Positions 1-7,459 of a DNA stretch of 64,000 nt are shown one piece after another; within the stretch, counting starts at the first letter, position 1; every line of letters begins with the position of its first letter. Location of the stretch: assembly GCA_025352665.1 (NCBI GenBank), contig JANXSM010000177.1, forward strand, positions 1 to 64,000, written 5' to 3'. A program made the translations under genes and the position numbers. The notes under the pieces are model-generated. The model worked only from the letters and a program-made list of their open reading frames with translations, searched no databases and had not been told where the DNA came from. The stretch comes from Rhodospirillales bacterium. Its GTDB lineage: Bacteria; Pseudomonadota; Alphaproteobacteria; Acetobacterales; Acetobacteraceae.

Positions 1-53
1 CTCTTTCAGCATCAAGGCGGGCTGGTATCACGCGCCGGCCTTGCCGCCGGCGG

Positions 54-542
54 TCAGAGCGCTGCGAGCACGGCTTCGGCGCGGCTGACGTCAAACCCGC
101 CGGGGGCTTCGATCATCAGATGGGTCACCTTTGAATCGTCGACGATCATGGCGAAGCGCTGGCTGCGCAGGCCGAGTCCGCGGGCGGTGAGGTCAAGTTC
201 GAGGCCGAGCGCCTTGGTGAGGGCAGCGGAACCATCCGCCAGCATGACGATGCTGCTGTCGACATTCTGGTCGTTCGCCCAGGCGCCCATGACGAAGGGA
301 TCGTTCACTGCCATGCACACGACGGTGTCGACGCCCTTGGCCTTGATCTCGCCCACATGCTGCACGAAGCCCGGCAGATGTTTCGCGCTGCACGTCGGCG
401 TGTAAGCACCGGGAACAGCAAACAGGACCACTTTTTTGCCCTTGAACAGCTCCTCGGTGGAGACTTCCTGCGGGCCGGACGGGGTGGCTGTCATCAATTT
501 CATCGCAGGGATGGTGTCGCCCACCTGGATCGTCTGAGTCAT
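54..542 (-). CDS. Peroxiredoxin, Prx5/glutaredoxin-dependent type
   Basis: A thiol peroxidase of 162 residues that reduces hydrogen peroxide and organic hydroperoxides in the cytoplasm. The peroxidatic cysteine lies in the family motif PGAYTPTCS (about residues 45-53), and the length is typical of bacterial Prx5-type enzymes. No second fused glutaredoxin domain is present, so an external thiol donor is expected. It reads away from the yqgE-like gene at 650, giving a divergent pair with a 107-bp shared promoter region. The assignment to the Prx5 branch is from family knowledge; the exact reductant is not shown by the sequence. Confidence 0.93.
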   Translation of the reverse strand: MTQTIQVGDTIPAMKLMTATPSGPQEVSTEELFKGKKVVLFAVPGAYTPTCSAKHLPGFVQHVGEIKAKGVDTVVCMAVNDPFVMGAWANDQNVDSSIVMLADGSAALTKALGLELDLTARGLGLRSQRFAMIVDDSKVTHLMIEAPGGFDVSRAEAVLAAL

Positions 543-649
543 GGCGGAGTTCCTTATGGAAGCACGAGCGGACCTCCCGCCTGCGTGTCAGCGCAATTCC
601 TAGCGTTGTGGCGCTTGCCTGTCACGCTGGTGCTGCCAACATATGGTGG

Positions 650-1240
650 ATGAGCGAACACCCTCCCAAGACACCCTCGCGTGAAGCGACATCCCTGGCC
701 GGTCAGGTGCTGATCGCCATGCCCGGATTGCCCGATCCGGAGTTTGCCCACAGTGTGGTGTATTTGTGCGCGCACTCTGGCGAAGGTGCCATGGGCATCG
801 TGGTCAACCGCCCCCTGGCAGCGCCCAGCTTCGCCGACCTGCTGGTGCAGCTCGAAGTCAGCCCGACGCCGACCGCGCGGGAGATCCGCCTGTGCAAGGG
901 CGGACCGGTCGAACATTCACGCGGTTTCGTGCTTCACACGACGGATTGGACCGGCGACGGCAGCCTCAAGGTCGATGACACCGTGGCACTGACCGCGAGC
1001 CTGGACATCCTCAAGGCATTTGCCCTTGGCGGCGGCCCCAAGGAAGGCATCCTGGCGCTCGGCTACGCCAACTGGGGACCGGGCCAGCTCGATGACGAAA
1101 TCCTGCAGAACTCCTGGCTCAACACTGATCCGGACCTGCCGCTGCTGTTCGACACGGACCACGAAAGCAAATGGGCGCGCGCCCTGGCCAAGCTGCGGGT
1201 GACGCCGGCACAGCTGTCCAACCTGTCCGGCCGCGCATGA
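650..1240 (+). CDS. YqgE/AlgH family protein (DUF179)
   Basis: A 196-residue cytoplasmic protein of the YqgE/AlgH family, conserved in Proteobacteria and of uncertain biochemical role. Family features are the N-terminal GQVLIAMPGL segment, GIVVNRPL, the CKGGPVE loop and the C-terminal GYANWGPGQLDDEI. An in-frame upstream start at 608 would add 14 residues unlike the family, so the ATG at 650 is preferred. It is transcribed divergently from the peroxiredoxin gene and converges on the HAD phosphatase gene 15 bp downstream. Confidence 0.9.
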   Translation: MSEHPPKTPSREATSLAGQVLIAMPGLPDPEFAHSVVYLCAHSGEGAMGIVVNRPLAAPSFADLLVQLEVSPTPTAREIRLCKGGPVEHSRGFVLHTTDWTGDGSLKVDDTVALTASLDILKAFALGGGPKEGILALGYANWGPGQLDDEILQNSWLNTDPDLPLLFDTDHESKWARALAKLRVTPAQLSNLSGRA

Positions 1241-1255
1241 TCTGGCGAGCCTGAG

Positions 1256-2110
1256 CTACCAGACGAACGCCGGGATGCAGGCCACCGGCGAAAGTCCGGC
1301 AGCTTCCGCGGCCGCTTCGATCCTGATGGGGTCGTGGCCGAGTTCGGCGCCGTGGATGCCGCCGAGCACCCAGCAGCTGTCGATGCCGGCGCTGTCGGCA
1401 CCGGCGATATCGGTGCGCAACGCATCGCCCACCGCCAGCACGCGGCCACGGTCGAGACCCATCATCGAGAGCACTGGCTGGTAGATGGCGGGGTCCGGCT
1501 TGCCCAGCCAGCGAACGTCGCCGCCTTCCGCGGCGTAGATCTGGGCGAGTGCGCCGGCGCAGATGACCCGGCAGCCGCCGCGGATCACCTCAAGGTCTGG
1601 GTTGGCACAGATCATCGGCAGTCGGGCGGCGCGGCAAGCCCGCAGCACGGGAAGGAACTCCGCGGTGTCGGTTTGGCTGCCGAGATCGTCAGGGCCCGTG
1701 TTGACCACGAAATCGGCCTCGGCCGGCGTGTCGACGCGGATCAACGGCAGATCTTCCATGACGTTGCGATCCCGCGCTGGCCCCAGGTGGAACACCCGGC
1801 GGCCGAGTGCCTTGAACCACGGATCGGCCTCGGGCTGCGACAGCGCCAGCCATGTCGCCTCCCCGCTTGTCATGATGCCGGTGTAAAGATCCGGACCGAT
1901 GCCCATGTCGATCAGTGCCTTGGCGGCGACATAGCCCCGGCGCGGTGCGTTGCTGAGCAGGACCGCGGGTTTGCCGGCGTCCTTGATGGCCCGAAGGCAG
2001 TCGGCAGCGCCCGGATAAGGCGTGACGCCATCATGGATCACGCCCCAGAGGTCGAGGATGAAACCGTCGTAGCGCGCGGCGATGCGACCGAAGCCGGTGA
2101 GGTGCTCCAT
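1256..2110 (-). CDS. HAD-superfamily class IIA hydrolase (TIGR01459-like)
   Basis: A 284-residue HAD phosphatase with a class IIA cap, related to NagD and 4-nitrophenylphosphatase. The nucleophile motif is DLWGVIHDG near residue 20 (DxWGVxHDG), followed by LLSNAPRRG (motif II) and GKPDPAIY plus GDALRTDIAGA (motifs III and IV). The physiological substrate cannot be read from the sequence. It lies 9 bp downstream of pyrD on the same strand, so the two are probably cotranscribed; a nucleotide or sugar phosphate substrate would fit but is unproved. Confidence 0.9.
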   Translation of the reverse strand: MEHLTGFGRIAARYDGFILDLWGVIHDGVTPYPGAADCLRAIKDAGKPAVLLSNAPRRGYVAAKALIDMGIGPDLYTGIMTSGEATWLALSQPEADPWFKALGRRVFHLGPARDRNVMEDLPLIRVDTPAEADFVVNTGPDDLGSQTDTAEFLPVLRACRAARLPMICANPDLEVIRGGCRVICAGALAQIYAAEGGDVRWLGKPDPAIYQPVLSMMGLDRGRVLAVGDALRTDIAGADSAGIDSCWVLGGIHGAELGHDPIRIEAAAEAAGLSPVACIPAFVW

Positions 2111-2119
2111 GGGATTCCC

Positions 2120-3157
2120 TTAAATATCGGCGCCGATGGCGGCTTCGGCGCTGCTAAAGCCCTGCGCGTCGAGTGCTGCCAGAAGTTCGTGCAGCAGGCG
2201 GGGGATCAGCGCCGGACCCTCGAACGCAAGTGCCGTGTACAGTTGCACCAGCGAGGCGCCGGCGCGCAACTTGGCCAGGATGTCGGCGCCGGTCGCCACG
2301 CCGCCAACGCCCACCAGCGTGAGCCGGCCGGCGGACAGACGGGCAGCCTGGGCCAGCATGCGGGTGGAGGCGGCGAACAAGGGCTGGCCGGATAATCCGC
2401 CCGCTTGGGTCGCCTGGGGCGAGCGCAACGGTGGCCGCGCGATCGTGGTGTTCGAGACGATCAGGCCGGCTGCCCCGCCTTCGATGCAGGTGGCGACCAC
2501 CGCTTCCAGCCCTGATTGTGACAGGTCGGGTGCGATCTTGACCAACAGTGGCGGATGGGCCGGCACGGCGGCGGTGATCGCCGCCAGGATGGCGCGCAGT
2601 CGCGCCTCGCCCTGCAGGTCGCGCAGCCCTGGAGTGTTGGGCGAGGAGACATTTACCACGATATAATCGACCTCGCGCGCCAGGGCCTCAACGAGTGCTG
2701 GGTAGTCGCGTTCCGGCGTGGTCGAACCTTTGTTGATGCCGATATTGCCGCCGACCGGAATGTTGCGCGGCCGGCGGGCGAGGTTGGCGAGATAGGCGTC
2801 AATCCCGGCATTGTTGAAGCCCATGCGGTTGATCACCGCGCGGTCCTCTGTCAGGCGGAACAGGCGTGGCCGCGGGTTGCCTGATTGCGGATGGCGCGTG
2901 ACGGTGCCTGCCTCGACAAAGCCGAACCCAATCCGCGCGAGCGGGGCCAGGGCCGTGGCGTTCTTGTCGAACCCAGCGGCGAGGCCGAGCGGATTGCGAA
3001 ACCGCAGGCCTAGTACCCGCACTTCAAGGCGAGGATGCTCGCCGTTCGCTGACCCCGCGAGGCCGAGGCGCAGGGCGCGAAGGGCAATCCCATGGGCGGT
3101 TTCCGGGTCGATCAGGCGGAGCAGGGGCGTGAGGGCGGAGGCGATCACAGGGTTCAT
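2120..3157 (-). CDS. pyrD: Quinone-dependent dihydroorotate dehydrogenase (class 2)
   Basis: Oxidises dihydroorotate to orotate in pyrimidine synthesis and passes electrons to membrane quinone. The 345-residue length and the N-terminal amphipathic stretch (LLRLIDPETAHGIALRALR) mark the membrane-associated class 2 enzyme. FMN-binding signatures include GLAAGFDKNA, VNVSSPNTPGLR with the catalytic serine region, and the C-terminal GVGGVATGAD. The next gene downstream, the HAD hydrolase, follows after 9 bp. Confidence 0.96.
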   Translation of the reverse strand: MNPVIASALTPLLRLIDPETAHGIALRALRLGLAGSANGEHPRLEVRVLGLRFRNPLGLAAGFDKNATALAPLARIGFGFVEAGTVTRHPQSGNPRPRLFRLTEDRAVINRMGFNNAGIDAYLANLARRPRNIPVGGNIGINKGSTTPERDYPALVEALAREVDYIVVNVSSPNTPGLRDLQGEARLRAILAAITAAVPAHPPLLVKIAPDLSQSGLEAVVATCIEGGAAGLIVSNTTIARPPLRSPQATQAGGLSGQPLFAASTRMLAQAARLSAGRLTLVGVGGVATGADILAKLRAGASLVQLYTALAFEGPALIPRLLHELLAALDAQGFSSAEAAIGADI

Positions 3158-3184
3158 GCCGCGGTGATGCCGGTTTTTGCCGCG

Positions 3185-3418
3185 TTACGCCAGCGGGGCA
3201 AGCGCGACCGTGCCGGTCGCTTGCGCCACGAAGGCGACGCAACCGCCATCGCGTGCCGACATCATCATCATGTCGCCGGCGGCCAGCATATCTGTGGCGT
3301 TATCGAAGAAGCCCTTTGACTTGAGCTGCGTGAGTGGCGTGGCCGGTGCCTTGTAGTGCCAAAGGGTGAAGCCCTGGGCGTAGGCGAGGACCGAAAGATT
3401 GCGAATGGCGAAATCCAT
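3185..3418 (-). CDS. Small conserved hypothetical protein
   Basis: A 77-residue protein beginning MDFAIRNLSVLAYAQGFTLW when the ATG at 3418 is used; it follows a purine-rich AGGAGAC ribosome site. I do not recognise a domain. It contains a run of four methionines (GDMMMMSARDGG, about residues 48-59) and no signal peptide. It lies between pyrD (27 bp downstream) and another unknown gene (32 bp upstream) on the same strand, so it may belong to the operon read from the S24-repressor intergenic region. Coding status rests on the clean ribosome site and open frame. Confidence 0.6.
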   Translation of the reverse strand: MDFAIRNLSVLAYAQGFTLWHYKAPATPLTQLKSKGFFDNATDMLAAGDMMMMSARDGGCVAFVAQATGTVALAPLA

Positions 3419-3450
3419 GGAAGTCTCCTGGTAGGAATGTTGTCTTTGCA

Positions 3451-3834
3451 TCAGCCGACGATCCCGCGGGCCCGCAGCTTGGCGTCCAGCCGATCGATCG
3501 CCTCGCGCCAGATGCGGGCGTCGCTCGCCTGGCCTGGATGCAGCGTGCTCGGGGCGGTGCCACGCTCGCCCCAGATGCGCAGGATTCGGGCATGCACGAG
3601 GTCGATGCGGCGGTTACGGTACAATTGATCGAGAGCGCGGATCACGTCGTCGGGGTCGCAGGGGCGGGGCGTGGCGCAGTTGCCGCCGCGGCCGGTGCCC
3701 TCGCGGCGGGATTCCAACGCAGCCATGGTCCAGAACCAGGCCTGCTCACCGTTGGGGAACGGACGCTCACGCGGCTCACCGGTGCGCAGATGCGGACGTT
3801 GGGCGTAGGCTGGAACATTGAGGGCTGCGGACAT
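3451..3834 (-). CDS. Conserved alphaproteobacterial protein of unknown function
   Basis: A 127-residue cytoplasmic protein with the ATG at 3834. Recognisable conserved stretches are QAWFWTMAALESRREG, TPRPCDPDDVIRALDQLYRNR and the C-terminal ARIWREAIDRLDAKLR. I recall similar small proteins across Rhodospirillales, always without an assigned function. It is divergent from the LexA/CI-like regulator at 4033, with two perfect palindromes between them, which suggests it is a direct target of that repressor. No catalytic motif is visible. Confidence 0.72.
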   Translation of the reverse strand: MSAALNVPAYAQRPHLRTGEPRERPFPNGEQAWFWTMAALESRREGTGRGGNCATPRPCDPDDVIRALDQLYRNRRIDLVHARILRIWGERGTAPSTLHPGQASDARIWREAIDRLDAKLRARGIVG

Positions 3835-3948
3835 GGTGGGCTCCTGCTGGGCGGTCATTTGATCAATCGCAACAGGAACATTTACCCACAGTCTGTTCGG
3901 AAGCAAAAGTTAATAAGCTATTATTCCTATTAATGTGGAATTGCCTTC

Positions 3949-3968
3949 CTGTGATGAATGATTCACAG
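3949..3968. promoter_or_regulatory. Candidate operator: CTGTGA-N8-TCACAG
   Basis: A perfect 6-bp inverted repeat with an 8-bp spacer in the divergent region between the unknown gene (start 3834) and the S24 repressor (start 4033). The spacing is unlike the N6 of CRP sites. It is a candidate binding site for the adjacent repressor or another dimeric regulator, by position only. Confidence 0.35.
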
Positions 3969-3987
3969 TGCGAATCGGTATCATGTA

Positions 3988-4005
3988 GTCTTAAAGTCCT
4001 AAGAC
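3988..4005. promoter_or_regulatory. Candidate repressor operator: GTCTTA-N6-TAAGAC
   Basis: A perfect palindrome (arms GTCTTA and TAAGAC, spacer aagtcc) ending 27 bp before the ATG of the S24 repressor gene, in the position expected for an autoregulatory operator. It does not resemble the alphaproteobacterial LexA box GAAC-N7-GTTC, so if used it implies a different specificity. Confidence 0.4.
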
Positions 4006-4032
4006 AGAACGCCAGCAAAGGACCCAAAGGCT

Positions 4033-4677
4033 ATGAAACACGAGGACATCTGGCGCGCGCTCGACACGCTGGCGGCTGAGAATGGCCTGTCCGCATCGGG
4101 GTTGGCCAAGCGCGCCGGCCTGGACCCCACCACGTTCAACCCGTCGAAGCGCCGCATGTCCGACGGCCGGGCGCGGTGGCCGAGTACCGAAAGTCTCGCC
4201 AAGGTGCTGGATGCCACCGGTGCCACGCTCGACGCGTTCACCGCTCTGGTCACCGGTGCGCGCGCCATCCCCGCGAGCTCGCGCCAGCAGTCCCGGCGGA
4301 TACCGCTGATCGGTCTCGCCCAGGCCGGCGGCGAGGGATTCTTTGACGACGGTGGCTACCCGGTCGGCGGCAGCTGGGACGAGGTCTCGCTGCCGGAGAT
4401 CGCCGATGGCAACGCCTACGCGCTCGAGATCAGCGGCGAGAGTATGGAGCCGGTGTTTCGCGACGGCGACCTTGTGATCGTGTCTCCGAACGCGCCGATC
4501 CGTCGTGGCGATCGCGTGGTCGTGCGCACAGCGGGTGGAGAGGTGATGGCCAAGCAGCTTGCCCGTCGATCAGCCCGCAGGGTCGAACTGCGCAGCCTCA
4601 ACCCCGCTCATCCCGACTATAATTTCGATCTCAACGAGGTCGCCTGGATACATCGTATCGTTTGGGCCAGCCAATAA
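4033..4677 (+). CDS. XRE-type HTH regulator with S24 (LexA/CI-like) peptidase domain
   Basis: A 214-residue repressor with an N-terminal helix-turn-helix (about residues 5-75) and a C-terminal S24 autoprotease domain. The catalytic serine is Ser137 in SGESMEP and the lysine is Lys174 in GGEVMAKQL. An Ala98-Gly99 pair in GLAQAGGEGF matches the usual self-cleavage site, so RecA-stimulated cleavage in response to DNA damage is plausible. It is divergent from two unknown genes and has a palindrome just before its start. It is not the main LexA by sequence, and no phage genes surround it, so a stress regulator rather than a prophage repressor is favoured. Confidence 0.9.
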   Translation: MKHEDIWRALDTLAAENGLSASGLAKRAGLDPTTFNPSKRRMSDGRARWPSTESLAKVLDATGATLDAFTALVTGARAIPASSRQQSRRIPLIGLAQAGGEGFFDDGGYPVGGSWDEVSLPEIADGNAYALEISGESMEPVFRDGDLVIVSPNAPIRRGDRVVVRTAGGEVMAKQLARRSARRVELRSLNPAHPDYNFDLNEVAWIHRIVWASQ

Positions 4678-4758
4678 ATCCGCCAGCGCCGATAACGCTG
4701 CTCATCAGAACCAAAATTTCTCTGGACTCGCCGGCACCGTTTCCCCGACGCTTTGTCG

Positions 4759-5508
4759 ATGCGTTGGTTGTTCCTCACCCTGCTGCTGCTGAACCGCCCG
4801 GCGCTTGCCGCTGAGCCGGTCGATCTCGCGCTGGTTCTGGTGACCGATGTGTCCCGCTCGATAGACGATAGCGAGTATGACCTTGAAAAGCGCGGCACCG
4901 CAGCCGCTCTGTCCGATGCCACCGTGCTGGCCGCCATCAGCCGTGGTGCGATCGGCAAGATCGCCGTGGCCTATCTGGAATTTGCTGGCCCCTACGAAAT
5001 CCGGACTGTGGTGCCGTTCACCCTGGTCTCCAACGCCGTGACCGCGAATGACTTCGGCACCCGCCTGGTGGAGGCGCCCCGCAGCTTCTACGGCCGCACA
5101 TCGATCAGCGCCGGCATTGATGCCGCAGTGGAATTGCTTGGCAAGGCGGATCTGGAGCCGCAGCGGCGGGTGATCGACGTGTGCGGCGATGGCACCAACA
5201 ACGCGGGGCGTGAAATCACCGCCGCGCGTGACGACGCACTCCGTCAGGGCATCACCATCAACGGGCTGACCATCATCAACGATCACCCGGTGAGCTACAC
5301 CTTTGCCCATGTCGCACCGCAGGGTGGCCTTGCCGAATGGTATCGCAACAACGTCACCGGTGGTCCGGGCGGCTTCGTTCTGGAAGTACACGACTTCCAA
5401 ACCTTCGGTACGGCGATGACGCGCAAGCTGATCAGCGAGATCGCCGGCCTCTCGCCGCCGACCCGGTTCGCAGTTGCCTGGCCGGATGCGGTTCAGGGAC
5501 GCAGGTAG
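4759..5508 (+). CDS. DUF1194 family exported von Willebrand factor-like protein
   Basis: A 249-residue protein with an N-terminal signal peptide (MRWLFLTLLLLNRPALAAEP) followed by a von Willebrand A-like domain. The start of the domain, LVLVTDVSRSIDDSEY, carries a DxSxS metal-site motif, and CGDGTNNAGREI is the family's second conserved block. The family is common in Alphaproteobacteria and has no established function. The ATG at 4759 is chosen over an upstream TTG at 4753. It converges on the DsrE-like gene and overlaps its 3' end by 16 bp. Confidence 0.87.
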   Translation: MRWLFLTLLLLNRPALAAEPVDLALVLVTDVSRSIDDSEYDLEKRGTAAALSDATVLAAISRGAIGKIAVAYLEFAGPYEIRTVVPFTLVSNAVTANDFGTRLVEAPRSFYGRTSISAGIDAAVELLGKADLEPQRRVIDVCGDGTNNAGREITAARDDALRQGITINGLTIINDHPVSYTFAHVAPQGGLAEWYRNNVTGGPGGFVLEVHDFQTFGTAMTRKLISEIAGLSPPTRFAVAWPDAVQGRR

Positions 5509-5948
5509 CTCCAGCCGGCTTCCTGCAGCTCGGTCAGCCGCACCACGCCGGCCGGTACCACACGCGCCTGTGCCACGATGACCACTGGCTGACCTTCGGC
5601 CTTTTCGACGCCGCGAATCGTGTTGGCGCAGGCTGAGAATGTTACCCCAGATAGTGCAGCCAGCCGTTCCTTCACAGGGCTGGTGTCCTGGCGCAGCATC
5701 GTGAGCCCAGGTCCATAGGCGACCAGTTCAATCCCCACAGTCTCCCTCTGCTCGGCGTAATAGCTGCGCATGGCACTGATGTTGTTGAGCGCCAGGTTCA
5801 TCGTGCCGGCATCGCCGCTGCTCACCTGGAACGCCACGCGATGGTGCTTGCCCTGGGCCTGGGCGGGGCGGACGAACAAAGCGGCAGCGGCGCCGATGGC
5901 GGCGGTCGCGAGGCCGAAGGCTGTGCGGCGTGGGGTGATGATCTGCAT
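5493..5948 (-). CDS. Exported DsrE/DsrF-like protein
   Basis: A 151-residue protein starting at the ATG at 5948 (MQIITPRRTAFGLATAAIG), with a twin-arginine-like signal and cleavage near AQA-QG. The mature part resembles periplasmic DsrE-family proteins: LNNISAMRSYYAEQ, VAYGPGLTMLRQ and the single cysteine in SACANTIRGVEK. Such proteins are thought to act in sulfur or small-molecule handling, but no substrate is known here. It lies 8 bp downstream of the LprI-like gene on the same strand, probably as one operon. Confidence 0.82.
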   Translation of the reverse strand: MQIITPRRTAFGLATAAIGAAAALFVRPAQAQGKHHRVAFQVSSGDAGTMNLALNNISAMRSYYAEQRETVGIELVAYGPGLTMLRQDTSPVKERLAALSGVTFSACANTIRGVEKAEGQPVVIVAQARVVPAGVVRLTELQEAGWSYLRP

Positions 5949-5956
5949 CCTTCTGA

Positions 5957-6355
5957 TCAATGGTCCATGTAGCGGGCGCGAAGTTCGGCACTGCGGGCTT
6001 TGGTCTTCTCGGTGAGGCAGGTGAGCGTGGCAAGGCCCAGGCCGGTGCCACCATACCATTCATAGCCGATCGGCTCGCCGCAATCCGCGTCGCGAAAGGC
6101 GATCCAGGCGCGCTGCGATTTCTTCAGCGCGTCGGCCCATTTGCCGCGGGTGGCGGCATCCATCTCGCTGTGCTGATCGATGCTGCCCAGCACCTGGCGC
6201 CACAGCACGTTGAGGGCGGAATCAGCCCGCTTTAGCTCGATTTCAGCGCAGAACGCCAGCTCAGGGGTCGTCTGCGCCTTCGCACAATCGACCGCGGCCC
6301 ACGCCCGCGGCGCCATCAGAAGCAACATCAGAGCGACGAACGTCCAGCCACGCAT
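5957..6355 (-). CDS. Lysozyme inhibitor LprI-like protein (DUF1311)
   Basis: A 132-residue exported protein whose start at 6355 gives a signal peptide (MRGWTFVALMLLLMAPRAWA). The mature protein has the LprI N-terminal domain pattern: paired cysteines in VDCAKAQTTPELAFCA, LNVLWRQVL, and KSQRAWIAFRDADCG with a further C-terminal cysteine. Members of this family bind lysozyme or act as small periplasmic proteins. It is divergent from the aldo/keto reductase gene, with 54 bp between the starts. Confidence 0.85.
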   Translation of the reverse strand: MRGWTFVALMLLLMAPRAWAAVDCAKAQTTPELAFCAEIELKRADSALNVLWRQVLGSIDQHSEMDAATRGKWADALKKSQRAWIAFRDADCGEPIGYEWYGGTGLGLATLTCLTEKTKARSAELRARYMDH

Positions 6356-6409
6356 GGTTGCAGCCTCCCCAAGCTCGGGCGACACTGTCGCGGTATCGGG
6401 AGAAACGCC

Positions 6410-7360
6410 ATGGAATTTCGCAACCTCGGCCGGTCCGGCCTGCGCGTCTCGGCGATCGGCCTGGGCTGCAACAATTTTGGCGGACGGTTGGATGCGGAGG
6501 CGAGCAAAAAGGTGATCCACGCGGCGTTCGACGCCGGGATCACCTTGTTCGACACCGCCGATGTCTACGGCAACCGCGGCGGGTCCGAGACCGTGATGGG
6601 CACGGTGATCGGGCCGATGCGACATTCCATCGTGCTGGCGACCAAATTCGCCATGCCGATGACCGACTCGGGCGAGCCCAAGGGCGGTTCGCGCCGCACC
6701 ATCATCTCAGCCGTTGAAGCATCGTTGAAGCGGCTGCAGACCGACTACATCGATCTTTACCAGATGCACCGGATGGATCCGCTCACACCCATCGAGGAAA
6801 CCCTGCGCGCGTTGTCCGACCTCGTGACCCAGGGTAAAATCCGCTATTTTGGTTGCTCGAATTTTTCGGCCTGGCGGGTGGTGGAGGCGCAATGGACCGC
6901 CAAGGCGATCGGGCTGCCCGGCTTCGTCTCGGCACAGGACGAATATTCGCTCATCAAGCGCGAGCACGAGGCGGATCTGATCCCGGCCTTATGTGAATAT
7001 GGCTTGGGGTTGTTGCCGTATTTCCCGCTCGCCTCCGGCCTGCTGACCGGCAAATACCGTCGCAACGCGCCGATGCCCGAAGGGGCGCGGCTGACCGTCT
7101 CGCAGCAATCGGCCGATCGCTACCTCAACGAGCGGAACTGGGGGATCAGCGAGAAGCTGACCGATTTTGCCGAGCAACGCGGCCATACCATTCTCGAGCT
7201 GGCGTTCAGCTGGTTGCTGGCCCACCCGCCTATCAGCAGCGTCATCGCCGGCGCCACGAGGGTCGAGCAGATCGCACAGAATGTCGCCGCCGGCGGCTGG
7301 AAGTTGGCGGCGGAGGAACTGGCAGAAATCGACAGGTTGACGGCGTCGGGTTTGCTTTAG
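6410..7360 (+). CDS. Aldo/keto reductase
   Basis: A 316-residue NADPH-dependent oxidoreductase of the YajO/Tas-like branch. The (beta/alpha)8 signatures are MEFRNLGRSGLRVSAIGLG at the start, the catalytic tetrad region FDTADVYGNRGGSE (Asp, Tyr), LATKF (Lys) and YQMHRMDPLTP (His), and the cofactor-binding C-terminal SVIAGATRVEQIAQN. The substrate is unknown. Its TAG stop coincides with the boundary of the palindromic repeat that fills the 99 bp to the convergent aroKB gene. Confidence 0.93.
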   Translation: MEFRNLGRSGLRVSAIGLGCNNFGGRLDAEASKKVIHAAFDAGITLFDTADVYGNRGGSETVMGTVIGPMRHSIVLATKFAMPMTDSGEPKGGSRRTIISAVEASLKRLQTDYIDLYQMHRMDPLTPIEETLRALSDLVTQGKIRYFGCSNFSAWRVVEAQWTAKAIGLPGFVSAQDEYSLIKREHEADLIPALCEYGLGLLPYFPLASGLLTGKYRRNAPMPEGARLTVSQQSADRYLNERNWGISEKLTDFAEQRGHTILELAFSWLLAHPPISSVIAGATRVEQIAQNVAAGGWKLAAEELAEIDRLTASGLL

Positions 7361-7459
7361 GGCGTGATGACCGAGGGTGGGATCACCGAAAGGTCTGAGT
7401 CACGCGGAAAAATAAAGAGCTAAACCGGGGCGATTTCGCCTTTCAGAAATCATCCTGGT
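7361..7459 (+). repeat. Palindromic dispersed repeat, copy A (99 bp, YTAG-bounded)
   Basis: Full-length copy of a short repeat seen in four places in the window. It begins GCGTGATGACCGA, contains nested inverted repeats (GCGTGA with TCACGC, GACC with GGTC, GGTG with CACC), an A-rich middle and a terminal hairpin GATTTC-gcctttca-GAAATC. It is bounded by TTAG (7357-7360) and CTAG (7460-7463). Both boundary TAGs are used as stop codons, by the aldo/keto reductase on the plus strand and by aroKB on the minus strand. Its position between convergent genes would suit a bidirectional terminator. Confidence 0.75.

Noticed and set aside
1334-2395. A 353-codon plus-strand frame over the HAD hydrolase and pyrD genes
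   Set aside because: It spans two well-supported minus-strand genes and matches nothing; a codon-bias shadow.
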